Both the position numbers and the translations under genes were made by a program. Shown here in pieces: positions 1 through 10,931 of a DNA stretch of 64,000 bases (position 1 is the stretch's first letter; the number at the start of each line of letters is the position of its first letter). The notes beneath the pieces are model-generated. The model did no database searches. It was not told the DNA's origin and saw only the letters and a list, made by a program, of their open reading frames with translations. This DNA comes from Lepidodermella squamata (taxonomy: Eukaryota > Gastrotricha): positions 248,001-312,000 of the forward strand of contig JBLDXI010000001.1 in assembly GCA_047495785.1 (NCBI GenBank). The letters are read 5' to 3'.

Positions 1-206
1 ATTTCTTTCGCTCCTTCATCTGTAAAGCCTTTCGCAACTGCGGCTTTGGCGTTCGCTTCGTGAATCGACCGAACTTTTGCGCCGCCAGCATGCGTCAAGT
101 CGATACTGACACAAAGCAGGCTCTTTAGAGAGACTTTTGGTTCGGATTGAAAGATACTGGGCCCGCCGACAGCGTAAAATACAACAATCAAGGCAAAACA
201 TCCCAT
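1..206 (-). CDS. 5' end of a possible secreted protein (partial, runs off left edge)
   Basis: Reading leftwards from an ATG at 206, the minus strand stays open for 68 codons to the window edge. It begins with a short hydrophobic stretch (MGCFALIVVFYAVGGPSIF) that looks like a signal peptide. This is followed by a mixed polar segment with an Ala/Lys-rich patch (HEANAKAAVAKGFTDEGAKE). I do not recognise the family. A longer overlapping frame on the same strand (16-255) is Cys/Arg/Ser-rich with no recognisable composition, so I prefer the signal-peptide frame. The rest of the gene lies outside the window, and no splice donor is seen before the edge. Confidence 0.35.
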   Translation of the reverse strand, partial: MGCFALIVVFYAVGGPSIFQSEPKVSLKSLLCVSIDLTHAGGAKVRSIHEANAKAAVAKGFTDEGAKE

Positions 207-1591
207 CACCAGAACTCCTTAAAATTGCAGTCACATATAAATATGAAAGACTCAAGTGCTGAAATCATACCATATTTATTCAGGCGGATGTTTATAGATA
301 CCATGTTTAACATTAACTAAACTGTACGCCGCAACAAAATTAATGATTTCCGATAACAAACTTATTGATAAAAACAAGCACCAGGCCAGTAATATTAGAT
401 CAATTAGCGCGATATATCATAAGACGCGGCATAAGACGCGCAATATAACTAAGTGTAAGATGGATGAAAAGGTCAGCGCTAGGTTGAGATGTGAACCAAT
501 GTCACTGTGTAGTGAAGTTCCGACGAAAAACTAGCGAAAATGGGGTAATGGGTAATCAATATTGAAATTTGAAATAAAAAAGAAGATAATAATAGTCAGT
601 AAGAGATTAATACCCATGGCCAGATAAATGCGCATAAAGTCAATTTCACGTGCATCCTGGCACGCTAGTTTATGGTCGCCAATAGCCAAAAAAACATTAG
701 CGTAATTGTTATGCGTGCCAGCATGAGCGTTTAGCCATACGAATCTCTAACTGGACGTAATATCAACTTGGCCAAGGAAAATGGAAAAAGAAAACTAAAA
801 GAACATTTTGCTCGAAGCTGAATCGGGGATATCTGAATAACATATCCAATCCGATCCATTGAGCCACCTTCCAAAAATAATATTATCAGAGCCGAATCTG
901 ACTGCCGTTGACTTGATGTGAAAAATAAAAAATAGGTATCACGCTAGTTCAAAATTTCAAGGCACTTGCGGATAAAAGATTCATCTATGTGCTGCGCGCT
1001 CTTTTCGATTCGATTCTATGCGATTCATCGATTCTTCACTGTCATGAATTAAACGCGTTATGGTATTAAAAAGAAATGGATAACGCGTTACGGTTTTAAT
1101 TAATTACGACCAAATGACCAAACAAATCGATAACGCGTTACGATAAATGGATAACCCGTTATGGACTTTATGAGATGTGAACTGTTACCGAGTGGTCTTC
1201 AAAGAAGAACCTAGCAAAGCTGCGGATATAAATTCAAGTATAAAAATAAATGAATACTAGAAAATTGCAAAACGCATGCCGAAAAAAGTTGCAACAATTA
1301 TTTTCGACTGCGGAGGAAAATCGGCTAAGTCCGCAGTTTTTCAGTAGCTCATATGGGGAAAACTCTGTTTCAGCTTAGAATGGTTGCGTGCATGAGAAGG
1401 AGACAAGTATCGTTAAGTTGACTTCGCCTCTAATTCACTCTAGTGCTATACCAACCAACCAATGAACGAAAGCTGGCTAAGCATTTAGGTACAGGAGGTT
1501 ATTGCTGTTCGAACGCATTTCTATTCATCTCTTTTCAGAATTTACTTCAGACGAAAATTAAGCCCGACATGTTCTAACCAACTGATTTTAG
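207..1591. other. Intergenic stretch, AT-rich, with a palindrome cluster
   Basis: No convincing coding frame is seen. The only frame over 60 codons here (343-534, plus) has no recognisable composition. The notable content is a set of four near-identical 10-bp palindromes between 1051 and 1161, listed separately. Confidence 0.5.
1051..1161. repeat. Cluster of four TAACGCGTTA palindromes
   Basis: Copies lie at 1051-1060 (AAACGCGTTA), 1081-1090 and 1131-1140 (both TAACGCGTTA) and 1152-1161 (TAACCCGTTA). Three are preceded by GA, and each is followed by TGG or CG. The core ACGCGT is a perfect palindrome. A related half-site pair (ataacccgt / acgggttat) recurs at 59.8 kb. It could be a transcription-factor site array or the remnant of a small repeat family. 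Confidence 0.6.
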
Positions 1592-1992
1592 CCAGGAGTC
1601 GGAGATCACGTCGACAAGCTCTATTTCCATCTGGAAGAGGTAAGTTGCCACCTATTGACTACTTATTTCTCCTAATAGCGAAGTACAGATGCATTGTTGC
1701 GCAGACAACTCGGATTCACCCCGAAGTAGCGCGGCAGCAACATTCAGCTGATGAAAAGGTAAGCTTACGTTGATTTATTGAAGAAATTGTCCCTAAATGT
1801 TATTTTCCACAGATTGGCCAGCCGGCTGCTAAAACCAATTGCAGTCAACAGTCAACGGTTCTAAGATTCGTCATCACAGGAGTGGATCATTGCTGGAAAA
1901 TTACGTGTTCTCTAACTGTCTCACTCGGAATGAAATCATTCGAAGGTCTCGATCTACTATGCCTAAAATATCATAGCCAAGCTGCAATTTGA
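1592..1992 (+). CDS. Small spliced unit, 3' part of an unidentified gene
   Basis: Two well-formed short introns are visible: 1640-1678 (GAAGAG|GTAAGT to CTAATAG|C) and 1759-1812 (GAAAAG|GTAAGC to TTCCACAG|A). An acceptor-like TTTTAG precedes 1592, and an AATAAA lies at 2179-2184. Joining 1592-1639, 1679-1758 and 1813-1992 gives one frame open to TGA at 1990-1992. That frame starts with a basic run (RSRRSRRQALFPSGR). A second frame ends earlier, at a TAG in the middle exon (KLYFHLEER then RRQLGFTPK). I cannot choose between the frames or find a certain first exon. The intron signals argue for a real transcript; coding status is uncertain and it could be a spliced non-coding RNA. The basic run superficially resembles histone H2A but diverges immediately afterwards. 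Confidence 0.3.
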
Positions 1993-3740
1993 AAAGGCCT
2001 TAATCTTGCAAGTTGCCCAAACAACTCCTACTCACAGACAGTCGATTCCAGGTGTGGAAATGGCAAATCAAGACGAATCAAGTCAACCAACATAACAATT
2101 CAAAGTCGATTAATTTACTGATTATGATTGTGATCATTCTAAAGATGATTTGTACGCTTGCTTGTGATAAGTGAAGACAATAAAAGATTATGTTTAAAAG
2201 AGAGTCTTATTGGCCATCCAAGAGTCCCTAACTTTGGTCAGAGTACCCGCGCAAGTTTGGCGAAGGTTAACATTTGTAAATAAATGACAGGCTATAAGGC
2301 TAATAAAATTAGCGATTTAATGATTTATATATTTTTGAATAGAATTTGGAGAAAGCTCTGATCGCAGGTTTTTGTTAGAAGATGAGGCGCAATGCGCAAA
2401 TTCCTAGGCGCAAGCAACCGTGGCGATTTCAATTTTTCAAAATGCCATCATCCTCTCAAATTTCAAATGATGAACTGATGGCGACTGATGAATTTTTGGG
2501 ACGCCGAGGTGCGCGTTTGGGGTGTAAATGTAAACGAATCTCAGCGCCAGGCACCCTCTCGCACCCTCTACTCCATTGCTGCGCGCAAAAATCCAAAGCT
2601 AACGAGTGGCCAGCTCATGGAATCATAACACTCCGTATTAAAGGATGAAACTATGAAACCCAACCGTTTCTCACGGAACAGAAACTGACCGACGCTTTCA
2701 TACCTTACACATTAACGATACTCGTATACCGACCGATAAAAACCGATCCTCGAAATCGGCATGATTGCCAACACTTACAATGCACTGACCTTACATACTT
2801 GCACGACTCCGATAGCAAGGGTAACAGTCACTACGATAGGCAGGCCCTCTATAAAATCCGCAAGCGAGACGGAGATATGGAGATATGGCGAACAACTCCA
2901 TAACTTGATGGCTTTGTAAAAGCTCAGTCAATAAAATAAGGCTGATAATGTCGATTGGGCTGATGAACAAGTAGAACAAATTCATTTGGGACACTCGGAT
3001 GGAACACGTAGACATAATTGTAACACTAGAAGTTTCTTTTCGTCTCGAAGAAACCGTCGAAAACAGCGAGGCGCCGCTTGAATTCTACCATTTTATGACC
3101 AGACCATGGTGACGGGCATTCGCCAATTGCACTACGAAAAAGCCATGAAAAACAGTTGGAAAATGAATTGGCAGCATAAAAGCGCATTAACACCTGCTCG
3201 AGTGCAAATACAGCTCTAAGCCTCAGAAGCAAAACAAACCGCCAAGCAAACCACATAAATAAGTTAGTATAAACCTGGTGGAATGGAAGCTGGACTACGC
3301 TCAAATGATCAGCTCAGCTTGTTTGACGTTTGACCCATTCCTTAAAACAACACAGCTTAGTGTACTAGCTCAGCTATTCTCCATGATAGTACGCTCAGCT
3401 TTATATGCAGAGATGAGATGGTAACTGGACAAGCTAAGCTTAGGCTGAGTGTTACTTGAAGTGCAAGGGGACAAAAACTCCTGTTTGAACACGAGTGGTC
3501 TTCAAGTTGTACGCTTAATTTTCAAGTTGTTTGTTCTTTCGATTTTTATTCAGAAAGAGTTTCTCCTCTAGACACCCTCATGTTAGCATATTATTTCTGA
3601 ACTCGGTTCAACATGTAATACGCATAAATATATAAATGAACAAATTTGAATCACCATAACAATGCAAGTTAGTCACTTTGATTCTCCGATAGATTAATTT
3701 CAACTTGTATAATGTATTAATTTTGGAAAGCGTGCTGAAA
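1993..3740. other. Intergenic stretch without supported gene
   Basis: After the polyadenylation-like AATAAA at 2179-2184 I see nothing coding. Several open frames of 70-92 codons (2382-2648 plus; 2791-3015 and 3026-3304 minus) have no domain or splice support. Between 3300 and 3450 the motif AGCTCAGCT/AGCTTAG recurs several times without clear order. The segment next to 3740 is probably the 3' UTR of the receptor gene. Confidence 0.5.
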
Positions 3741-4125
3741 TCACAGGTCACCATTCTCCGTACTGTCGATGATGGTGTCATTGGAGGTCGATTGTGTCGC
3801 AGGTAGCTAGAAAATAGACATTCATGCAGTCTGCAGTCTTATTGAAAACTAGCTTCAGTTTTACCTCAGTCAGAAGGACAGCACCGTGCTCCTCAGTATT
3901 TGTTCCGTAGAGAGGATTCGAGAGACCAGAACCTTGGTTCAGTCCTGGAGGGCCAGCTGGCCGTCTAGGTAAAAATATAGGTTAACCTATTTTGGAGTGA
4001 TAATTTATTGCTGAAGTCAGACCTGAATCTGTTGATGAGGTAAGCAGTCAGCCCTGATGCAACCACCAGCCCTATGATGCCGAAGGTGATTCCCAAAATC
4101 AACGGCAGATCATCTCCATCCGCAT
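3741..4125 (-). other. Transmembrane helix and cytoplasmic tail exons of the MAM/LDLa receptor
   Basis: Exon 4023-4125 encodes an acidic stub followed by a hydrophobic helix (LILGITFGIIGLVVASGL) and a stop-transfer Arg. Exon 3865-3964 encodes a Pro/Gly-rich tail containing SNPLYG, an NPxY-type sequence of the kind that binds PTB or clathrin adaptors in LDL-receptor relatives. The last exon, 3741-3806, ends in NGDL-stop. Phases join cleanly (1, 2, 0), so these are confident exons. Confidence 0.8.
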
Positions 4126-7100
4126 CTAAGGAAGATGAGATAAAGACATCACAATATTCCTCACTATTAAACTAACCAGGCTCGCCGATGGTAGTAGTAT
4201 CAGGTTTTCCAGGGGTCGTCCCATCACCTGGCGTGGTTTTAGGGCTTGACGTGGTACTGCTACTTGACGAGGAGTCAGCTGGCGTTGTCTCAGTCGCCGG
4301 ATTGGTTGCGCAGAATTCTTCGTCGCTACAGTTGTCAGCTTCACAGTCGCATTCGCCATCGCAAACAAAGCTGGCAGGGATGCATACCACGCTATTTGGA
4401 GAGCATAGGACCTGATTAGCTGGACATTCTGTTATGTTGCTAAAGGGTGGCTGATCGGTAATGCAGGTGCTTGATAAGCTCAAGTCATCGATTGCCATAA
4501 CAGACAACGGGTTCTCGTCAATTTCAGCGATCAGGTAGATTTTGAAGGGCTCATCAGACTGAATTGGAATTGAGGTGTAAACCCATGTATCTCCATAAGA
4601 TTCTGAAAGAGACAGTAACACTGTGGCTATCGGCTATCAATAATCTAGTTTCATTTACCTTTCGTGGTGCTGCCTTGATCAATGTTCCGAAGGCTGTACT
4701 GATTTCTGAGCTGAGCTATTTTGCTCTCCGTTCCGTAAGTTATAACCTAAACATAAATAATTTAATTGTCATTGATTCAAAGGTTTCGAATGCAGACCTT
4801 CAGGCGGCCAGTGCCTCTGCTAGATCTAGCCCGGTACATGTAGTAGTAGAATCGATAGTGGCAGAAGGCGAACGAAACAGACGGATAAACCATGGACGTG
4901 GAGAGTGTGGCAGTTTCCAAAATGTCGGAATCAAGCGATGATGTATCGACGTAAGCGACGCGACCTGTAGCAGCGTCGAAGGTATGATCTCTCCGTGGAC
5001 CGTTCTTGATGGTGCCAGCTTCAGCGTTCTGCCAAGCTAAGGTGTCATCGGGAACGCTACTTTCCAAGCTGCAGAACTTCTGCCAGTTACGATTTTCGAA
5101 GGTGCAACTGCCTGGCGCTCGCAAGGACTGACACTTGCTTTCGTCTTCGTCACTGCCGTCGCGACAGTCAGCTTTAAAATCACAAACTTGACCTGATGGG
5201 ATGCACCTAGATCCATCGGCGCATAGGAAGTCGTAAGGGTTCAAGCACGTAACTGCCGGAATTTCGGGGGAGCAGTCGATCCAGAGCAAGTCGTCGATCG
5301 CAATATTACAGCTAATCGATCCTCGAATAGCATCTATTCTCACCTCGAAGCCTGGAAAACATAAATTTCAGGTAGAATCTATGAAGGGGCCTAATACACT
5401 ATTTCGCAGGATATATTTGGCTTTTCGAGGCGACAAATATCTTACACCTCAGAAAATGTTCTAGATGCGTAACAGAAAAAAGTAAGTTTTGAACAAGTTT
5501 ACTTACTATCTGGGGCGTAAATTGAAACATTAGCTTGTTGCCAGCCAACCAGCTCTTTGGATTGCTGAATACCGAAGTACTCTGTGACGCCCGCTGAAGG
5601 TGACTTGACTGACACTGACAGTTTACACTGCTCGGACACGGTTCCCGAATAGTAGGCATAATACCAAAACTGTAATGTACACGCAGGCGATGCATGTTGG
5701 AAGACGGTTGACACCAAGCGAGCTCTCTTTCCGGCAGATCCTCCTCCGGTCGTGAAAAGGTAGCCACCTTTGTTGCCACCGGTGGTGTGATCCCCGGGGG
5801 GCCCGCTATTAGGACTGGTATATACCGTGTTTTTCCAATCCCATGTACCTGTTCCGTCTTGCGAATTCCGCCAGTTGCAATAGTTGTCCTTGCCGGAGTC
5901 AAAGTTGCACGATGTACTGCATGTAGCCTCGTCACTTCCATCGCTGCAATCGTTGATAAAGTTGCATCTTTGGGCCAAGGTGTAACAGCCGACGCCACTG
6001 GCACACTTGTAGCTTCCCCGTGACTCATCGCAGGTCGGCGCAAAAGTTGTGGTAGTGATGGTATCCTCGCCAGGCAGCATGATGTTTGAAGGGTGGCAAC
6101 CCGGAGTCATCGAAATATCGTCGATAGCGATAGCTCCACCGTAGGCCGTTGTTCCCGTGATACCCAAGAGTACAACTTCGAAAGGCTTTCCAGCTTCAGC
6201 GGGAATAGCGATGTCCTGCCGTGTCCAAATGTCTCCGAACTGGCTCGTGAAGTTGGCGACGTAAACGTCAGTGAGCGGAGAATAAGACTTCCGCATGAGT
6301 ACGTGGAAGGTGCCAATATTATTGCCGGGATTAAAATAATACAACCAAAACCGCAGTCTACACTCTTCATTCGAATCGGTTACAATGTAACGCTGAGTGG
6401 ACTTATAGCGAGCATATTGTTCTCGCCACAGATATTCATTGTTTAGCAGGAGGATATGGCCCGTGGGTTTATGAGTCGTGTGGTCATACAGAGGATAATC
6501 GTTTGTGTATGAATTGCGAGCTTGGACAACGCGCCACTTGAAATCTCCAGCTATGATGTCATCGCCCCAACTATCGCAATCGATAGCCGGGTCGTCAAAC
6601 GCGCACCGAGCAATATAGGTATTGGCACACAAGGAGTTCTTCAAAAATTTGAGATATTGCATGGAAGCCACAGAAAATTTGATATTCCACTATACCTTTT
6701 CATCCGAAGATGAGGTGACGTCGGACGGATTTCCATCTCCACATTGGTCAGCGAAGTCGCACAAGTATTTTGGATCAAGGCAAACACCAGAGCCAACGCA
6801 TCTAAATTCAACGTCAGGCTTGCACGAATCCTTAGGCTCCAAGCCTTCACAGTTCTCGAAAGCGATATTATCGATTGCAGTTATTGCGGGTAACTCGCTA
6901 CGATATGACGCACCAGTCTTTCATTACAAAACGTGATCACCATTCAGAGTGTGAAACGGCGTTAATTACCTTGAATTTCAAGTAAAATGGCGAGTTATGT
7001 AAGCCGAGTGGAATTGAATGTTTTTTCCAGCTTTGAGGCTTGTATGCCTTCGTTGCCCATAAACGAGCTGATGTCATCGGCAGGGATTCATTCACAGCAT

Positions 7101-9827
7101 TAGGTGTTAACATGTACACATCGAGATTGCCTCCATAGCTAGATCCTTGAATGTACATGTAGTACCAAAAGCTGATTTGGCATTGAGGGCCCGTGGATTT
7201 TACTGGCCAGGCCTGAGTCAACTCAGTGCTTTCATAGCTAGTAGCCGCCAGTGAACTGTCAGCGCCAGCATATTTTCCTTGGCCACCCCTGTAATCCCTA
7301 TCCGGGCAGGCTCCTAGAAATGCGCATTTAAATTCACCTTAATATCAATAATATTTCGCAAGAATGAACCTTTGCAAGTTTCCTCGATATTTTTCGGATC
7401 CAACTGCTTCCACACAAACCTAGTATCAGACGATGGCAACCAACCGGCGGATTCAAGTGAAGAAAATTCGTTGAAAATGGTCGGATTTTTCACTGTAGAT
7501 ATAACCCGACTATTCATGTAGAAAAATAAAGTAGTGAACTTACCACACTGAGGAGGCGATTCATCTTCGGCAGCCGGGCAGTCGTTGACGAAGTTGCATA
7601 AGTAGTCGCGACTGATGCATGGGTATTCCGGGGCAGACTTATAACAGAAGAACAGCGATGAATTACTGGGGCAGGGCGCCGGAGTGGTCGATGGAAGAGG
7701 TTCCAGGGTTGTGAAAACTGGCAACTCCCTTCAAGATTCCGAAATAATCAATAACAGTTTCGATATGTGAACAAAAATTTACTTGTTTGGAGCCAATCGG
7801 CAATATTCCGTGAAAGAGATATCGTCGATAGCCACATCGCCCGTATAAGAGGCACCAGAAATAACTTCAAAGATTATCTGATAGTCATCCCTAACGTCGC
7901 TCATGTCCACAACAGCATTCAGCCATAAATCTCCAACTTCACCGCTTCGGCTCCACTTTTTGGTCAGGGGGCCATTTATCAAAGTGCGATAGTAGACGTT
8001 CAGAGTTCCGATATCAGAGCCATACATATGGTAATAAAACCTTAGCTTGCAGTCCTTGCTCTCGCTTCCCGAGAAGGTAACATTAGATGCTAGCCACGCC
8101 CTGTGGAACTTCTTAGCATCCGAAGATTCAATGTAGTAGTAATGACCACTCGCGTTAGCAAACGAATGATCAAAGCGCGGTCCTGTCTCATATGAAGAAG
8201 TTGGCCCGGCATTCAGTTCCCATTCCAAATCCAAGCCGTTGAAATCATCAGGCTTGACGGGTGAAAAGTAATCGTCGAAAGGACCACCCTCGAAAGTAAC
8301 AACGATTCTACCAGGGCATACTTCATCACTATAATCCCCACAGTTATCAGTTCCGTCGCAAACTACATGGCGCAAATGAAATCGGCTAAAAATAACCATG
8401 AAATTCAAAGCAAAACAAACCCAAGGCCTTGGAGATGCAAGCGCCATTGCCACACCTGAATTCATAGGACGGGCAAGTGGGCTGCGGAACAGGAGCATTG
8501 CAATCGACGTAGGTGAAGTCGTCAAAAGCAATTATACTGGGCATGCTCGTCGGAAAATCTATTATATGTCGCAAGAAAAACTGGAACGGTTGCTTCTGTT
8601 GACCAACATCTGCCGTGAAAGATTTCCAAGTTCCACCGGTAGATCTGATATAACTTAGTTCCCACAGCTTCAACTCCGAGCTCGAACCGTACGGAATTAC
8701 TCCAAACTCTACCTCTTGGTCGTAATTTGAAACAGGGAAGTAGTACCAGAATGTCACCAAACAATGTCGATTAGTAGTCGAGAAAACAGAGCTCAACGCA
8801 AGGGATATCGTCTTTTTAAACCTGTAATCTGCCGAGGTCCCGTTTGGCCACGAAGCAAGCTTTATAAACAAAAATTAGTTAAAAAAATAACGCACATTAA
8901 GTCTTACGTAGTGACCACTTTGATCTAAACGGGTATGATCAGCAAGAGGTGCGTTAGAAGTCAGCAACCGGCTGCCAGATGCTCTAAGCCAGGCTATAGT
9001 TGGAGAATTCCCAGAAACTTCCCAACCGCAATTGGATTGTTCGAAACCACACGGTAGGAACATTTCTGCCGGAGGAATGGGCTTTGGCGTGGTAACACCA
9101 GCGCATGGGCCGCTTTGATCGAGCATCAAATCGTCGATAGCAATGTCGCCTTCTCCCGCAATTGTTGACATCTCGCCAACCAAAACAATCGAATACTCTT
9201 GATCGGCCGTTATGATAACTTTGCCTTGCTGCCACTTGTCACCCTGGTCGCCGGTCACACTCCACGCAGTGTAGTTTTGCCATTGTTGTCCGGTAGGATA
9301 GAGAACCTGAACACTCAACGTGCCGGCGCTTCGGCCGTTCATGTGGTACCAAAACGTGAAGCAATGACCCTCCGTCGAACCGCTGACGATCTCACTGGCG
9401 TAGTACGCTCTACGTGGTGCACCGGCTGTAGATTGAGATGATGAGTCAATAAACATGTAGTAGCCGGTTTCGTTGCCGTACGTATGATCGCTGCTAGGCC
9501 CTGAATAGCGACTGAATGTTGCATTGTTGTTCCGAAGCCACTCAATTTGAGCGATTTCGTAGACGTTACTCCAGCCGCATTGAGCGTATTCGAAATCGCA
9601 GGTAGCGACCGCTGCGCAACGGCCATTTCTGACACCTATATCATCGATGGCTATATCGCTGAGCGCAGAATTGCCTACAATTGCCTCAATTGCTACTCGG
9701 TAATCGCCACTCTGTTGCGAAACGGTGAAATCACTTCGCGAAATCTCAATCTTTCCTTCCCACCAATGATTTCCGTGATTACCCGACCTGGAGAAAGTCA
9801 CTCTGCGGTTCTTGCTTGGGTAAACAT
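3741..9827 (-). CDS. Giant MAM/LDL-receptor-A receptor, 3' (C-terminal) portion, split from its 5' part by a transposon
   Basis: This is the C-terminal third of a type I membrane protein, continuing from 16807-30663 across the transposon. Reading leftwards it has the second half of the interrupted MAM domain (9.82-9.62 kb), then MAM domains near 9.6, 9.05, 8.3, 7.5, 6.6, 5.9 and 5.1 kb, identified by openings such as CDFEYAQCGW and endings such as DIAIDDI. LDL-receptor class A repeats alternate with them: near 8.45, 7.65, 6.8, 6.0, 5.2 and 4.4 kb, with SDE/GDGSDE acidic clusters. A Ser/Thr/Pro-rich mucin-like linker (4.2-4.3 kb) leads to the membrane exon 4023-4125, tail exon 3865-3964 and last exon 3741-3806 (TGA at 3741-3743). 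Introns are about 50-60 nt. The architecture resembles MALRD1/MAM-LDLa proteins; function here is inferred only as cell-surface adhesion or ligand binding. With the transposon present, this part lacks a start and may not be expressed. Confidence 0.8.
9826..9827. repeat. Target-site duplication AT, left copy
   Basis: The host sequence AT lies immediately outside the left TIR. The matching copy is at 16807-16808. One copy is needed to keep the MAM reading frame. Confidence 0.8.
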
Positions 9828-9839
9828 CCCAGGAGAATT
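9828..9839 (+). repeat. Left terminal inverted repeat
   Basis: CCCAGGAGAATT pairs exactly with the right end. Beyond 12 bp the similarity becomes patchy (GGTCTT against AGGGCTT). Confidence 0.85.
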
Positions 9840-10010
9840 GGTCTTAGCAAGATTCTTCGCTGCAGCTGCGATGATCAGCAATTATCTTTAATGATCAAGC
9901 AAGATCAGCTAAGTTCCTGCACGATCTTGCAAAATCTTAGAAGATCTTAGCTTAGGTCGCCTTCAATGATCTTGGCTGATCTTGGTTGGTCTTAACTTAT
10001 GTTCGCCGTC
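9840..10010. repeat. Left subterminal repeat block of the transposon
   Basis: It contains many GATC, AAGATC and GATCTT units, ending in the tandem GATCTTGGCTGATCTTGG near 9970-9990. The same 18-mer lies near 16760-16777. It probably holds transposase or BEN-protein binding sites (inference from known CACTA elements). Confidence 0.6.
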
Positions 10011-10931
10011 TAAATTAATATCTTGGATGAGTTTCTCAGCTGCTTTTATCTACGTCTTTGTTCTTTATAACTGGGACCTTATTGCTGCAATAAAACCGTT
10101 CGATGAAACAAGCGAATTCATAGCTGACAACTGCGCTTTTATTTGCCACAGGAAATGACGACAAATCGACTATAATATTTTATATCGTAAATACAAAATC
10201 ACGCAGGAACCGAAGTACAAAAGCATATGAAGCATATTAAAAAACACATATAGAAAAGGACAAGACAGAAGGTATAACAGACAAACAAGCCGAGAGCTAT
10301 AAAGCATATTACGCAATAGATATAAAAAGGCAAGATAACAGGCATAACATAATTATAGAAAATTTTCAGGGCAGACAAACACATTTATTGCGCGAGTAGA
10401 CAGCACAATAATATAATTTGAAGAGTTGAGAACAAATGATTTTCGAATCAATATTAAAATATTTGGAAGCATATTTAAACTAAAAACCAGAAAAAACTAA
10501 AAAATAATTAGGCAAACACTGCAAACTAGCTCCTAGAATTTTCAGCACCAGCTATAATGGTGAGATGTAAAAACCAAGACAGGATTTGGAATCGGATGAA
10601 GTTAAAAATACCACGAACTATTGGATTTTGAAAAATTTTGTACCCCCTTTCGTCCACCAAAGCTAGAAACAAACCGAGAACAAATCAATCTAATTTGAAT
10701 CGAAATTACGAAAAAATTACGATTTTAGAACCTATTGAACACCCTAAACACCAGACAGGATCGAATTTGATGAAGCTAAAATTATGATTTGAGGAAATTC
10801 CTAAGCCCCAAAAAAACCCTAGCAATGCTCGAATGTGACGAATAAGCTAAAAACGGTTTTATGAAATTTTGAACCAGATTTAGAACCCTGAATTATGCTT
10901 TGAGCGCAAATTAACACAAAAAATATATAAC
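10011..10931. other. Transposon interior, no gene seen
   Basis: AT-rich sequence between the left subterminal repeats and the stop of the BEN gene. It presumably contains that gene's 3' UTR. An open frame at 10199-10384 (minus) is a low-complexity hydrophobic artefact of AT-rich DNA. Confidence 0.5.

Noticed and set aside
1592-1639. Resemblance of RSRRSRRQALFPSGR to the histone H2A N-terminal region
   Set aside because: The spacing is off by one residue and the following sequence does not continue as H2A; judged coincidence of a basic run.
2382-3304. Three open frames of 74-92 codons
   Set aside because: They lie on different strands with no domains or splice sites and are AT-rich chance frames.
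4126-4415. Open frames on both strands opposite the Ser/Thr linker of the receptor
   Set aside because: They are shadows of the repetitive Thr/Ser/Pro coding sequence in 4172-4621.
10199-10384. Hydrophobic 61-codon minus frame in the transposon
   Set aside because: Low-complexity Phe/Cys/Ile/Tyr translation of AT-rich DNA; no start context or neighbours to support it.
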